Source: Phaeoceros laevis
Lineage: Eukaryota; Anthocerotophyta; Anthocerotopsida; Notothyladales
Assembly: GCA_049999765.1 (NCBI GenBank)
Contig: JBNGIQ010003931.1
Location: forward strand, 1 to 48,019
Direction: 5' to 3'
DNA: 48,019 bases
Every line of letters starts with the position of its first letter. Within the stretch, counting starts at the first letter, position 1. The notes below the pieces were generated by a model that searched no databases, was not told the origin of the DNA, and was given only the letters and a program-made list of their open reading frames with translations. A program made the translations under genes and the position numbers. Shown here piece by piece: positions 1 to 12,347 of the stretch.

Positions 1-1422
1 TACCCAGGAACCGGGATTCTCGCACGCCCATGTCAGCAGCATAGAAACCGAATATTCTGCGAGGTTGCCCGGTCCGGCCGGGCCAAGACAGCATCACATT
101 GCATAGCCCGGCCCAGAAACCCGGGGTTAATGATTGCAGTGCCAGGTGGCAGGCACGGTCACCTGCCACCTGTAGCCGACACCAACTTACCCTATCACTC
201 ACTATCTACCGCCCACTATCTACCGCCCTAGCCCGACTTACCCAGAGGCTTGAGGCGCACAAGACGCACGCCGGCGTGGAGCCCAAGGCCGGATGGAGCA
301 GGCGGGGCCCTCCCTCTCGCACCTCCACCGGCTGCGAGCTACCCCTACCCCAACTCCAGCCAGCCCTCCAAAACAACGAGAGAGACACACACACCAGTGC
401 AAGCAAGCCGAGCCAGCCAGCCAGCCAGCCTGCCTGCTGCAGCAGCCAAGGCGCGACTCTCCTCTCCTCCCGTGAAGAGGGAGCCGACGCCACGCCACGC
501 CTTGCCAGCCTGCCGGAGCTAGCAAGCAGCCAATCCCCCCTCCCTCCCTCTCTTTGCACTGTGCCAAGGAGCTCCGAGCGCAGCGGCACAAGCAGGCGTA
601 GGGAAAGGGCCGGAGGAAGGAGGAGACGAAGAGGAAGAAGAAGCGCTGTCTCCGGAGCTTCTTCCTTCTCCGGCGTGTTGCTGCACTTTCCTGCTTAGGC
701 TTTGCGGGATAGCGAGCGAGCAAGAAGACGAGAGGAGCTTTTCCGCTTTGCTTGCTGCTGATTTTCTCTGGTAAGATGCCTCCTGCCTTTCCCCTTCCCT
801 TGCCTTGTGTGCTGGAATAATGAGTGTCGTGCCGGGGGTTGCCGGATTATTCCGGTGTGTGCAGCGTCCCTGAATGTGTGTTTGTGTGCGTGCTTGTTAG
901 GTGGCAGGCTGGAAGCTGGAGAGAGAATGCTGTTGCGGATGCGGAGTGCGGGAGCCGGTTCAAGGCCGCCTTGCCGTTGCTAGCAAAGCGCACAAGGGAT
1001 AAGGCTGACAGCTTGTGCGGAACCAAGATCTCTTCTCCAGGCAGCATGGTGGATCCGTGAGTCCGTGTGAGCCTTCCCTCGGTTTCAACTTTCGGCCAGC
1101 GGCGCTAGGGAAGCAGCGGGAACTTGCTTCTTCTTCTTCCTTTCTTCTACTTCCTCTCTTCAACAGACTCCTCCTTCACTCCCTCCCTCCGCCTTTAGGA
1201 AGAGGAGGGGGAAAGGTCTCGGTGCAAGACCCCGTCCATGGGAAGCGGCCTCGAAGGAGAAGCTGCTGCTGCTGTTGGAAGAAGCCGGGACGCTCGAGCA
1301 ATTCAGCGGAGCAGGTGTTTTGCCCCGAAATTTGGCAATTTGTTGTGTCTGCGGCCAGCTCGCAGGGGTGCAAGAAGAGCCTCACACAGGGACAGCTGCA
1401 TTCCTCAGATCCGTCAGGCCGG
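1..1422 (+). promoter_or_regulatory. Promoter and long 5' leader of the LUX-like gene
   Basis: No protein is recognisable here. The stretch is rich in CT and CCAG runs, including a CCAG-type repeat near 409-430 and an exact 14-bp tandem duplication at 200-213/214-227 (CACTATCTACCGCC). A good splice donor (CTG|GTAAGA) sits at 771 with possible acceptors near 900 and 1166, so a 5'UTR intron is likely. I could not place the transcription start. Confidence 0.45.
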
Positions 1423-1450
1423 ATGTGCCAGCCGCTCCTTAGAAGAATGA
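1238..1450 (+). promoter_or_regulatory. 70-codon upstream ORF overlapping the LUX-like start codon
   Basis: An ATG at 1238 in fair context (purine at +4) opens a 70-codon frame that ends with TGA at 1448-1450. The stop overlaps the main start at 1447 as ATGA. The peptide is Arg-rich and I recognise no domain. Such an arrangement would limit main-ORF translation to reinitiation or leaky scanning. It applies only if 1238-1450 is retained in the mature mRNA. Two shorter uORFs precede it, at 927 (18 codons) and 1045 (4 codons). Confidence 0.5.
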
Positions 1451-2967
1451 AGGAGAACGACCGGGTGGTGGAGTGGGAGAAGGGACTCCCCAGCAATGAG
1501 GACCTCACGCCGCTCACGCAGACGCTCATCACGCCAATTCTGGCCAGCGCCTTCATCATCAAGCAGCAGCCTACAAGAACGCAGGCGGACGTGAACGAAT
1601 TGTCGCACTCCACGCTGGCTGCGCTGCAGCGGCGCCCCACCTCCGTGCCTTCCCTTGATGCCTACCCTTCCTACGAGAAGCACGCATCGGGGGTGGGAGG
1701 CCCGGGCTTCGGCTACAACAACAACGACAACATCAACAACGGCAGGGGAGGCAGAGGTGGCGGAGGTGACAACGATGCCGCCGGATCCGCGGCGGAGAGG
1801 AGCGGGCCAGGGGGAGCCCCTGGCTCTGCCCTGGGCCGGGATGGCAGGCCGGGGGGCGCATTCCAGCCTCTCTACCAGAGCGTTCACAGGGAGGTGCCGT
1901 ATGTCTCCACGGCCATGCAGCTGGGGGTTTCGTCCAGCAGCTACATGGAGGCCCAGGCCCAGGGCCAGGGCCAGGACTCGCGCAAAGACAGCCCCGGGCG
2001 GGCTCACAGTGCCGGCGGCCAGTCCCAGGGGGCACGAGATGCCGACACCAGATCCGAGCAGCAGGTGCAGCAGCAGCCTAGTTCTTCCATGCCTCTCGTA
2101 GGGAACAACTTGCCGTTCAGCTCCTACGACAGGCGTCCCGACGCGAGCAGCTACGGTGGCGGGGCTGACAGCAGCAAGGCAGGCAGTGGTGGAAGCGCTC
2201 CTAAGAAGGCCAGGAAGATGTCGGATGCCGACTCCGAGGATGGAGATTCCGGCGGGGGTCCGGAGAACAGCAACGAGGAACCGAATGCTCGTACCCTCAA
2301 GCGCCCCAGGCTTGTGTGGACTCCCCAGCTTCACAAGCGCTTTGTGGATGCTGTTGGCCATCTCGGGATAAAAAATGCCGTTCCCAAGACCATTATGCAG
2401 CTGATGAATGTGGAAGGCCTCACCAGGGAGAACGTTGCTAGCCATCTCCAGAAATACAGGCTCTACCTCAAGAGAATGCAGGGTCTCCCCACGGACGGCC
2501 CTGGGAGCAATGACCAGCTCTTTGCTTCCACACCTTTGCCTCCCAATTTGGGCGGCTCTCCTTTGTTCATGGCAAACCACAGGGATGAAGTCGTTCCTCC
2601 GGCTTACCCCCCTGGAGTTGCCCTACCCCACATGGGCTTGGGGCTCTCCATGGGCCACTATGGCGGCTACGAGCACCATCCCTACGGCGGGTTTGCCAGG
2701 GTGCCCACTCAGAGGTCCCCCACTGTGGATCACAGCCATAGTCACCATAGTCACCACAGCCATTATGGCCTGAGTCACGGTCATAGCCACCATGCCAGCC
2801 AGAATCAGGCTCAGAGCTCTCACCACAGCCACCACCAAAGCCACAGCCACAGCCACAGCAACAGCCACAGCCACAGAGATCACAGGGAATTTGTGGTGGA
2901 CAGCCATAGCCAACCCAGCTCCCCTCCCCGGCGCATTCTTACGTTGTTCCCCACTAGTAGCAACTGA
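1447..2967 (+). CDS. LUX ARRHYTHMO/PCL1-like GARP transcription factor
   Basis: A single-exon 506-residue GARP (MYB-like) DNA-binding protein. The family member LUX/PCL1 is the DNA-binding part of the evening complex (with ELF3 and ELF4) and represses clock genes in the nucleus; that role is inferred here. The N-terminus has the family signature EWEKGLP (from about residue 9) followed by a conserved segment ending in DVN. The GARP domain lies at about 283-343, with [15 protein letters not shown] and the SHLQKYR motif. The C-terminal third is very rich in His-Ser (nt about 2730-2880). The start at 1447 gives [11 protein letters not shown], close to the family N-terminus. An in-frame ATG at 1423 would add 8 residues. 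The frame stays open upstream to about 1015 but has no other ATG. The family assignment is strong; the start is moderately sure. Confidence 0.9.
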   Translation: MKENDRVVEWEKGLPSNEDLTPLTQTLITPILASAFIIKQQPTRTQADVNELSHSTLAALQRRPTSVPSLDAYPSYEKHASGVGGPGFGYNNNDNINNGRGGRGGGGDNDAAGSAAERSGPGGAPGSALGRDGRPGGAFQPLYQSVHREVPYVSTAMQLGVSSSSYMEAQAQGQGQDSRKDSPGRAHSAGGQSQGARDADTRSEQQVQQQPSSSMPLVGNNLPFSSYDRRPDASSYGGGADSSKAGSGGSAPKKARKMSDADSEDGDSGGGPENSNEEPNARTLKRPRLVWTPQLHKRFVDAVGHLGIKNAVPKTIMQLMNVEGLTRENVASHLQKYRLYLKRMQGLPTDGPGSNDQLFASTPLPPNLGGSPLFMANHRDEVVPPAYPPGVALPHMGLGLSMGHYGGYEHHPYGGFARVPTQRSPTVDHSHSHHSHHSHYGLSHGHSHHASQNQAQSSHHSHHQSHSHSHSNSHSHRDHREFVVDSHSQPSSPPRRILTLFPTSSN

Positions 2968-5500
2968 GGAAACTAGTCCAGGTGGTGATGCAGGCAAGGC
3001 AAGCCGGACCTAATTGGATGATTTTCCTATCACAATGTTTGTATTCTGAAGAATGTCTTGTGGTGGTGCCCAGCTACCTCATGTATGGTTGCCGCTTTTT
3101 TCTTCTATTCGCCAGTGTGCTTGTAGGAAGCTTAGGCATCTCCTGCTAGGTTATCCTACAGAACCTTGTGAAAGGAAAACATTAGGGGCCCTTGTCTGAC
3201 TAGCAGTTTTCAGCTCCCTCCTTACTACCACCAGGCCTGAATTCGTGTACACTGAAGCTTTCCTCCATGTATTAACAATTCTAGGTGGTAGTCACGGCCT
3301 GGCAGTCTATTCTTCCAAATCCTGCAATCTATTTGCACCAAACCGATTGTCTTTGGTGCATGTGGGAGTGGTGAAAACGCCAGCTGGTCGGTCGATGTGA
3401 GATAGTGACATTTTTCCTCAGTAGACAGATTAGTAAAGTGTGGTCGGCAGTGGCGGACATTTGGGGTTTTTTGAGGCTTCCAGCATTTGGACATCAGCCA
3501 ACAGGGGAAGGAACCTTTTTGTGAAGTACAGGCGAGCGGGCAGGATCGGACTCCGACTTAGCTGAGTACCAACTGGATGCTTTGAAAATGTTGGGAGCTG
3601 CTGTTGCAACTGTCACCTTCGCCTCCTAGCCAGCGACTTGCAGCAGCTGTGCGTGCGTTGAGTAGTGGGGAAGCAACATTCACGGAAGCTGTGACGACAG
3701 ATTGACATCGGTGGAGTTGCCTGGTGAGTGCTCTCTGGGAATCCTACTGTAGTGCCATAGTTCTGGTGCCCACTCACTCCGGCTGGCAGACTCCAGAATG
3801 TATTTGGAGGGTTCTCGCTTTGTGTAGGCAGCAGATGGAGGTCGCAGGCTTACGTTGGAACAGTGCTGAATTTTGTTCCATACCTCTAATTGCAATGAAG
3901 CTGTTTAGCTGATTGTGATTGAGCTTATGATCTCGGAAATAACTAATGCCTAACTCCGTGATCTTGTCTCTCTCCAGGCTGCTCGAAGGTTGCGTACACC
4001 AGAACCAAGTCCCAGAGGCTGCAACTTTCATCCAAATGTGGAATGGAATTCACGCCCCATATACAAGATACGCTGGGTGGATCCAGTGTGATAGAAGAAT
4101 GCAGTCTGATGATTGGCAATCGGGACTCTGAACCTGGTCTTCTTCTCAAGAATAGTGATCTGAGAGACTCTACTATTTGTGGTCAAACACACTGTTGCCT
4201 TTGTGCTGGGTAGAATAGTTGTCTCATCACCACCTCTGTTTGTCTTAGAGGATTACGATGCCCCGTGCCTTGTTGAATGAAACATACGCCTGCCTCACAT
4301 CCTGTCTGCCACCACCTACAAACAAAGTACTGCTATCTATGTTGGGCAGGCTATGGGGCCACTGGCCGGACCCTATACTAGCTGTAATAGTACCTGAATG
4401 TTGAGGGAGGTAGTAGAGCAGCGGACTAACTGTAACAGTATCAGTACTACTTCAGTAGTAGGGTCGGGACCACCCAGAGCTACTTCATGTGCTTGTCCAC
4501 GCACATCACACTGATTCACACAGTGCCCAATTGGATCGCATGGTTGCCACATGTGATACCTGTCCTCATTCCTCCAAGCAATTGTCTGGAGCATGCCACA
4601 TACCAGGCAGTCTAGACTTTAACGCAGTGCGGTAAGCTCACTGCATACGAAAGATGTATGCATATGCAGCCTGGCCTGACGGATGACACGCGGCTGCTCA
4701 GCTACACCAGAAACACAGAAAGGAACGTCAGATGACTGCTGTGCTGTGCCGCCAGCATCATCCTCCGTTTGCTTCTTCCTTCATCTTCCTGTTGTGAGAG
4801 GCCGTGGTGATACGGAGGTAGATCAAGTTCTGACTTTCTTGACAGATGCCGCGTGTCAGGCCCGTCAGGGCAGGTCGTATTGGAGGGAGGGATATTTCCG
4901 TTGTAAGATATGCGAGATTCTGAGCCCGTCAAATTTGGTGAACATTCGAAAGTACAGGCCCAGAAAAAGCCCTGAGCTGAAAACAAGAAAAGGTCCGGCC
5001 GGACAAGAGCGGCATGCAAGCACGCAGAGCGAGGCTAAGTGATGATGTGGCATCCTCCTGCCTGCCACATCTCTGACATCTCTGGATCCCGATTGGCTGC
5101 GTTGCCCGGAAAGTGCTCCTCCTGCTCCTGTGACATGGATGTATGTAACTCCGCCAGCCTGCATATCTTCCACGCGATGACGTGTAGAGCTGGATTCCGT
5201 TGCTATCAAGCTGCGCGCGCGCGATCAGGCTGATTGCGGACAAACAGCTGCTCGCCACGCGTCGGTGTTCCCCACTCAGCTTTACCATGATGTGTTGGAT
5301 CTTTTCCATTGCCCTGCGCCCTGCTCTCCGGTCGGTCGGTTCCGTACGCAGCTGCTGCTCATCAGATGCGCCAGGCATGTATGTCATGCACTGCTTATGA
5401 CCATGTCCTCCATTTCTGCTATCTTGGCCCTCATCGAGTGAGTAAAAGAATATTGGATGAGGTTTACTATCCAGGGCACAGTTGTTTTCATTCACAGCAT
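2968..5500. other. Long non-coding stretch between convergent genes
   Basis: The stretch lies between the 3' end of the LUX-like gene and the 3' end of the CorA-like gene on the other strand. Its short ORFs show no recognisable domain. A plausible donor (CTG|GTGAGT at 3724) and an acceptor after a pyrimidine run (CTCTCTCCAG ending 3977) could define a 3'UTR intron or part of an unannotated transcript. Otherwise I see nothing I can name. Confidence 0.4.
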
Positions 5501-8303
5501 TCAGGCCTCAGATATGAGCAAATAGTCCTGGGTGTCGAAGCCTGAAGCAACGGGGTGACCTCTGAGCTCCTCAAGGAACGATTGTGGTATGTGTGGTATT
5601 TTGTTGTTGTTGTTGGAGTGGTTGTTGCTGCTGTGGTGGTTGTTGTGGGCGCTGCTCTGGACTTTGGCGTGGCTTTCAGCCTCGTTCTGAAACCTCTTGA
5701 CCAGGTCCTCGAGCTCTATACTCCTTGTGATCACCCGGTCCCCTGCTCCAGGCTTCTTGTAGCCCAGGTAGAGCATTCCCAGTGCTATCAATGCCGAGCC
5801 CAGTATGAAGAGAGCGGCGGTGTAGATGATGAAGGCATATCGTGAATTGCTGTTCCCAGGAATGCCGTCCAGGTTCACTCCAAATAGGCCTGTCAGTACG
5901 GAGAGCAACAACCCCACCCCGCCGATGACTCCGAGATTGTGCTGGATCCGAATGCTCTTATCCTGTGGACAAACAACAAGAAGAAAGCTCGTCAGTCAGT
6001 GAAATGGTGGTGCAGAAGGAAGTTAATGGCTGGAAATGAAGTGGCCTGTGAATGAAGAGAGTAGGGTCACTCGACCTGAAGGCCTGCTCGGAGTGTGCTC
6101 TGCATCACATCTTGTATGGTGAAGAGTCGGCCTCGCACGGCTTCCTGTTCATCGATCATTTCCCTCGTGTTCTGCCTCACCTGTTTGAGGATGATTTGTG
6201 TGACCTTGCCCCTTAGGTGTTCTGCCAACTCGAACAGGATCTCCTCTCTTGCGTGTAATGACCATTTCACTCGGATCACCTGCTCTCACCAGTCCACAGA
6301 GATTAGCTGTGCTTTTATACCAACCCTACATGAGTTGACAGTGCCAAGTGCATGACAACCCCCCTGCAAGGGAGAGATGATTATACCGAAGATGCCAACC
6401 GTCGAATCTCCTGGTTTAGAATCAGTGTGAGCACAGCCAGGTCCTCGTTCTGTGTCCTGTGGAAAACGAGGTTACATTGCTGTCTAGTGACCAGCCATGT
6501 CCATGCAAAGATCCAAGTATGGAGGGAACAAGAACTTTCGTCTCAGCTACATCATCAGTCAGCCTGATGGGAGAAAATAGGCCAGCAAGCTGCAGCAAGA
6601 CCGTGCTAAGCTTCATGGACACGTACCTGTTCACAAACTTCAATTCCACCTCATCAGCAGCCCCAAAGAAGTGCTTCCGGAACAACCTGGTTACACCAAA
6701 CCAGAAGCAATCAGCCCACGCCCACCTTCAACCACTGCCAAACCCCAACGGCGTGCATGCACAAAATGTGTCAAAAGGAATGTGCTTGCTTGCATCAGGC
6801 AACACCTATCATCCCATCTTGCCAGCCGACTCGCAAGAAGTGCGATGACTTCATGAGTAGATTTTGGAGCTTCCGAACCTCCAGCACCAACAAGATCCTA
6901 CAAAAGGTCAGATGAATCAGGATGATGTTCACCTCGGAGGAGCATGAAAAAAATGCAGTGCAACCCTTATGCATGGATATATTGCTGCTGCTGCTGCTGC
7001 TGCTGCGTCGAGAAGACTAATACTCTACCTGAACTTCGACCACCCCAAGAACATTCAGGTTAGACACATGGCCCTTAACATGCGCTGCTGTGATAAGATA
7101 GTGTTGAGCTTGCCAAGAGCGAAGGACAACAGGTACGTCCTCCTCATCCGGTTCACCCACGGACTGCCCTAGCAACTCGAACAAGAGCCCCCCTGCAACG
7201 CGTACTGGAACCTATTCATCAAAATGGGTACGGATTACACAACTGACAGAACAAAGTGCAGGTGCGTACGAGAAACAAACAAATCCATGCCAGTCAGTTC
7301 ATGAGCAAAGAGACACGCTCTACATCAAACATGTCTGATCCACCCCAGGATCTCAAAATCAACAGTATCACAGCAACAGTTTTAAACTCCAAACCAGGAA
7401 GAAGACCGAGCCATGACAAAAACCTCGTAGTAGAGATACTTCATGCGGTCACTGATAAGCCGGCTTTCATCTCTCAGGGCAGCACTAACAGCAGGGTGGA
7501 GCCACCAAGCATTCGCTAACCACATGATAGTATTAGGGTGGCTTGCCGACACATGGCACCACCATGTTGGGCCTGCGGGAGCCTGAAAGAAAGGTGCCGC
7601 CACATTGGCAACACTGAGGTTGTCATCAAGGTCCGAGTCCTCCCGCGGGTGACCGATCCATTCTGCATCAATCTGGACGAGTTGCACCAACTCTGCAATT
7701 CTCTCCCACCCAATTGGCACCCACTGCGCCCATCTATGCTTCTCCTGCGCATCAGGCAGTTCAGCTGGGCCTTCCACACTCAAATTCTCCAACGACCCGA
7801 CATTCTCAACCGCTGGCACCTCAAGGTCCTGCACTCTCCCATCAACCCTACTCTCGGTACCTGGTGGTTCCTCTTCCAAAGACTGAAGACTGTGTGCGCT
7901 CGCACTACTATGAATCCGGGAGGCCGTCAAAGGTGCTGTAGGCTTCTTCACTGTAAACTCAGCGTTGAATTTTCCTTTGAGAGGTCCACTTCTTTTTCCG
8001 AACTTTCCTCCGAGTTTGTAGGTTTTGCTCTCTGCAGGAACATACTCGTAAGCACAGAGCAACCCATCTCTCCACAACGCAGTTGTGTCCACTGCAGTCT
8101 TTAGCATCATCTTCCAACCAGGTAACTCTTCAAGCCTGCAAAACAAGACCAACCTGCTCGAGGGCTCGAGGAGGTCGGAGGATTACAATCCTCACCACAA
8201 CGCACAGGAGATAGCTCGTCTACCCACTCCGTTGCCAAGTGGCTGCCAAGTGGTAGTTATAGTTCTCTAATGTGTATTTTCGGCACGGGCAGGTGGCCGC
8301 CAT
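5501..8303 (-). CDS. CorA-like (Mg2+/Zn2+ transporter family) membrane protein
   Basis: Eight exons on the minus strand: 8303-8224, 8135-7424, 7211-7029, 6897-6806, 6686-6627, 6456-6387, 6279-6076 and 5962-5501. All are bounded by GT-AG sites with matching phases and give 620 residues. The long soluble N-terminus carries the plant CorA-like signatures WKMMLKTAVDTTALW, PAGPTWWCHV and ALRDESRLIS. Middle exons give FGAADEVELKFVN and VRGRLFTIQDVMQST. Two C-terminal membrane helices flank GVN (about 495-497), where classical CorA has GMN, and the tail is rich in Asn and His. Family members act as membrane divalent-cation transporters; the ion and membrane are unknown here. The weakest part is exon 1: its phase fits but I have no homology for its 26 residues. 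Intron 3 holds a (TGC)8 run. Confidence 0.85.
6983..7006. repeat. (TGC)8 microsatellite in a CorA-like intron
   Basis: Eight perfect TGC units lie in the intron between exons 3 and 4 of the CorA-like gene. It is a candidate polymorphic marker. Confidence 0.9.
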
Positions 8304-9201
8304 CGAGTCACTCTTCACGGAATAGTTCTGTACTTCGCGTTTTATCAGATTTGTGATGAAAGTTTTCGGGTTTGGACACGAGATCGTTCGATTCGAGCAC
8401 CTCCCAAATTCGGAAGTTGCAGATGCGTAATCGCTGCTTCATCAAGGCAGTTTGCCCTGGTATTTTAGCACCCAAAGGGAATGTGAATACAGAAAAAGCC
8501 TGTCCCAGTCACCGCTGGGAAAGTATCCTGGTCGTTGCAAAAGCGCATGAGCCCCACCGCAAGCTTCAATCCGCCTGTCCCCTGCGCTTGCTTGTGCGCA
8601 AAATGAGGTAGAACCAATCCCTCCAACAGGCCCATCACTTATCCTGGGGCCGATCACGGCTATGTGGCATGCAAGCGGACCATGTGGCCCTGCGGGTTAT
8701 CCCTCGCAGGGGTTTTCGCTGACATGGCACAAACGTCACGGGCTTGTCCACACGGCGTACTAGAGCTGCCTGAGTATCTACGTTGGCGGCCACGTGGGCA
8801 GCGGCAGCCTTTTCATTTTTGACAATGCGCCGATTGCACAAACCAGGCTTGTCGCCACGCATACCGATCCGGCTGCGGCGGAACTCGGTGGGCGGGCACC
8901 TGAGGCGGGCGTTTCAGGAGTTGCGCCGGACCCCCAATTTCGCCAGCCCCACTCCGCCAAAGAAGCAAGCACTGCTAGATCCAGCTGGAGAGAAGGCGTT
9001 TTCTCAGCTACCAGCTTGCGAGCTTGCGGTCCTGGAACCGAGAATTTCGCTGGCCGTGCGGACGGAGGAGTGACATAGGGGGGCGCATTGTCCAGAAAGA
9101 TCTGTTTTTTTGCTGGAATTGCGCTGGGGTTTGTGAATCGGTCGCTGTAGTTTGGGGACGGGGGTGCAGGTGGAAATTGGTTGCAGTCCGAGGCAGCAGC
9201 T
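8304..9201. promoter_or_regulatory. Divergent intergenic region between CorA-like and FBPase genes
   Basis: About 0.9 kb separates the two start codons, which face away from each other, so both promoters and leaders must lie here. The ORFs in this stretch show no recognisable domain. I did not identify a convincing TATA box. Confidence 0.4.
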
Positions 9202-11412
9202 ATGGATTACGGCAATGAGCTGAGGACGGATCTTATGACCATTACTCGGTTCGTGCTCAACGAGCAGAGCAAGTTTCCGGAGGCGCGGGGGGATCTTACT
9301 ATTTTGTTGAACCATATTGTGCTTGGCTGCAAATTCGTTTGCTCTGCCGTGAACAAGGTTGGTTGATGTGCAAGTTATTGATGGTTCATAGTATCGGCGG
9401 TCTCTTGGCTGCGAGCTCGCACGGTGCTTGCCTGTGTATATGTATGTTCAATTCCAGGAAAAATGCAGGCGCGGTGAACTCAGTGTTGTACGGTTTCGCA
9501 GGCGGGGCTTGCCAAGCTACTTGGCCTGGCAGGGGAAACCAATGTGCAGGTATGGTTCTGTCTGGATTTTTGTCCAGTGCTTCCGCATACTAGAGCTTTC
9601 TGTTGGGAACTGTTTGGTCTTGCGGTGCCGTGAAATTTTGGCAACCACTGACGGCTGTCAGCGTTGATTTCAGGGCGAGGAGCAGAAAAAGTTGGATGTG
9701 CTTTCAAATGAGGTCTTTATCAAGGCGCTGGCCAGCAGTGGTCGCACTGTAAGAGCGTCATTCAACCCATTGTCGCTGATTGGACCATGTAGCTTTGCTG
9801 TTCACTGTTGAGTTCCTCTTTGAAGAATACTTAGGGCATGTACTTGCACAGAATGTCCTAGTCTCGGAGGAAAATGAAGAGGCCATTTTCATTGACGCTG
9901 AACGCCGGGGAAGGTATTCTGAGACAAATCCTGGTTGCAATATTTGCTGTGCCATATATGTTCCTACATCTCTGGCAGAGTCTGATTCGAAGCATATGTT
10001 GTTTGGCAGGTACTGCGTGGTTTTTGATCCTCTTGATGGATCGTCCAATATCGACTGTGGTGTCTCCATTGGAACAGTAAGTCCATCCTATATTTCCACG
10101 GTACTTCAAGCCAAATGTTGCTCGAGCTAGTGTAAGCACACCATCAACTTAAATTATGTCTCTTGGTGTAAAGATCTTCGGCATTTACATGCTACCTGAA
10201 GGATGTGAAGGAACCGTAGATCATGTCCTTCAGCCAGGGAAGGACATGGTTGCTGCTGGCTACTGCATGTACGGCAGCTCATGCACGGTATGGTGACATG
10301 ATTGATGCCGTATTAAGTGAATGGCAGTGCCATCTCATCAAAGGACTTCTTGTCCTCGTTAGTGATTGTCGTTAGAAAATGCCATGCAGCTTGTGTTCAG
10401 CACTGGCGAAGGTGTCAACGGGTTCACCTTGGATCCATCTCTCGGAGAATTCATACTGACACATCCGAATATCAAGGTCCCTTGACCTTTCTCAAACTTG
10501 TTCATTCCCCATACTGGCCTAGCTTTTTTTGTAGTGAGCTGTTTCCTTTTCAATGCTGGCTGGTGGGCATGCAATGATGGCTGGCTTCCTCGCACCATGC
10601 AGATCCCGAAGAAGGGAAAGATCTACTCTGTAAACGAAGGAAATGCAAAGCATTGGGATGAGCCTACCAAGTTGTGAGTATCTTCGTTTCGCTGGATTGG
10701 GTTGCTTTCCGCAGGGCTTGCCTGCTTATTTTCTGGTCATCCTTGTTCCTTGCAGGTATGTTGAGAATGCCAAGTTCCCCAAAGATGGGTCCTCACCGAA
10801 ATCGTTGAGATACATTGGAAGGTACACTGATCTGGTGCTGGGCTCGCAAGGGCTCTGTCCGCACAAAGCTTCTATGTTGAACCTTGGAAGCCGAGAAGAC
10901 GTTGAATTCGGCTTTTGCTGTTTGCAGTATGGTTGCAGATGTACACAGGACATTGCTCTATGGGGGTATCTTCATGTATCCTGGCGATAAGAAAAGTCCA
11001 AATGGGAAACTGCGGTAGGAGACACATCATGCACAAATGTGGACCCGGCCGTTGGCTGTCTGCTAGCACCTGGTGTCTTGGTTTTACATCTCTCCCCTTG
11101 CAATTCGTTGAAAAATTGCAACTGAGGACATGCACCTCTGCAGGGTACTTTACGAGGTTTTTCCTATGTCGTTCCTTTTGGAGCAAGCAGGAGGGCAAGC
11201 GTTTACGGGCAAAGAAAGAGTAAGTTCACACCCTCACCTGCTTTTTTTCTCCTGGAACAGGGCACTGGTCCATGTTATTCTCAAGAATGAGCCGCTTTGG
11301 TCCGTGACAGGCCTTGGACATTGTCCCCACCAAGCTGCATCAGCGTTCGCCAATTTTCCTTGGAAGCTACGAAGATGTGGAGGAGATTAAAGTTCTTTAC
11401 GGCAAGAGTTGA
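9202..11412 (+). CDS. Fructose-1,6-bisphosphatase, cytosolic
   Basis: Twelve exons: 9202-9357, 9502-9549, 9674-9748, 9852-9913, 10010-10076, 10174-10287, 10390-10476, 10603-10673, 10756-10821, 10928-11014, 11144-11219 and 11311-11412. All phases agree and give 336 residues, the usual length of the cytosolic enzyme. It hydrolyses fructose-1,6-bisphosphate to fructose-6-phosphate in sucrose synthesis and gluconeogenesis. Visible signatures are [15 protein letters not shown], the metal site [10 protein letters not shown] (about 120-129), [10 protein letters not shown], the substrate-site region SLRYIGS, and [11 protein letters not shown]. There is no transit peptide and no Cys-bearing insertion typical of the light-regulated plastid form, which supports the cytosolic call. 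The ATG gives [13 protein letters not shown], like the family N-terminus. Confidence 0.96.
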
Positions 11413-12347
11413 ACCATGCATCAATTTGCTGCTTCTACTTGAGCGACGCTTCATGGCGTTTTGTCATGGATATTTAAGATGTACAGTATTCTTTGATTCG
11501 CACCCAGGTCGTGTCATGGTTATTCGGGTATAACCGGGCCTGTCGTAGAAAGTTTCCTGGTGTTCAGGTGGTGAGAATGTAACTGCCGAGACTTCAGGCA
11601 GCCGAACCCAAAAAAGTCGAAATCAGGACATCTGCTCAAAGAGGCACCTTCACACGTGCTATCCTCGTGGGAATGTGTCCCTTTAGTGTCATCTTATAGA
11701 AGTTAGAAGGCCAAAGTTAGCAAGCATGGAGGACTACCTTAGTTGGAAACTTGGCAGCTGCAGGGAAAGGCTTTTGCTCGGAAAGGTCGACTAGTCTACC
11801 AGGACATTCCTCCATGATCAAGTGACACGTTCACGATAAGCACCATGAAACACTAGCATGTCGCTGTGGGGACGCTTTTGTCGATTCTCGTGCAACTAGG
11901 CACATGTTGCACTGTGACGCATCGTCATCCTCTTTTACACCTCAAACTGAGCTAGTCTGCGACCCTCGGGACTCTTTCAACAAGCCCTGAAGCCGTAAGC
12001 CCCAAAGGCGTTTTATTTTTGGAGTATCCAGCACGGTTTCCGCCCAGGATCAATAAGTCTCCTAATCTAATTCTGCCTACGAGACATTCTTCCCCTACAC
12101 ACGGATCTCTGTACACAATGGCGATAGCAAGAAAGCTAACTGCTACCGCAGTGCCCAAACTATAGTGCCCAAACTATCAGATAGTATGTACAATTGAGTT
12201 TGCTTGCAAACAGAGCTGCCATATCTATGTACGGACTTTACACGAGATTTCGACAAATTAAACAGATGTAACCAGAAACCCAGATAACAAGCCCCAACCA
12301 TGTCAAACCATGGTAGCCCAAGGCAAGTCTCACCAGCTGGATACTCT
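11413..12347. other. Intergenic stretch between convergent genes
   Basis: It lies between the FBPase stop and the stop of the minus-strand membrane-protein gene, so it should hold both 3'UTRs. I see no recognisable gene or clear repeat. Confidence 0.4.

Noticed and set aside
99-698. 199-codon frame in the leader of the LUX-like gene
   Set aside because: It starts from a non-ATG codon, is Ser/Arg/Pro-rich low complexity and lies in a promoter or leader with simple repeats.
1414-2580. 388-codon antisense frame across the LUX-like gene
   Set aside because: It mirrors the codon structure of a clear GARP gene, shows no domain, and is best explained as a shadow of biased composition.
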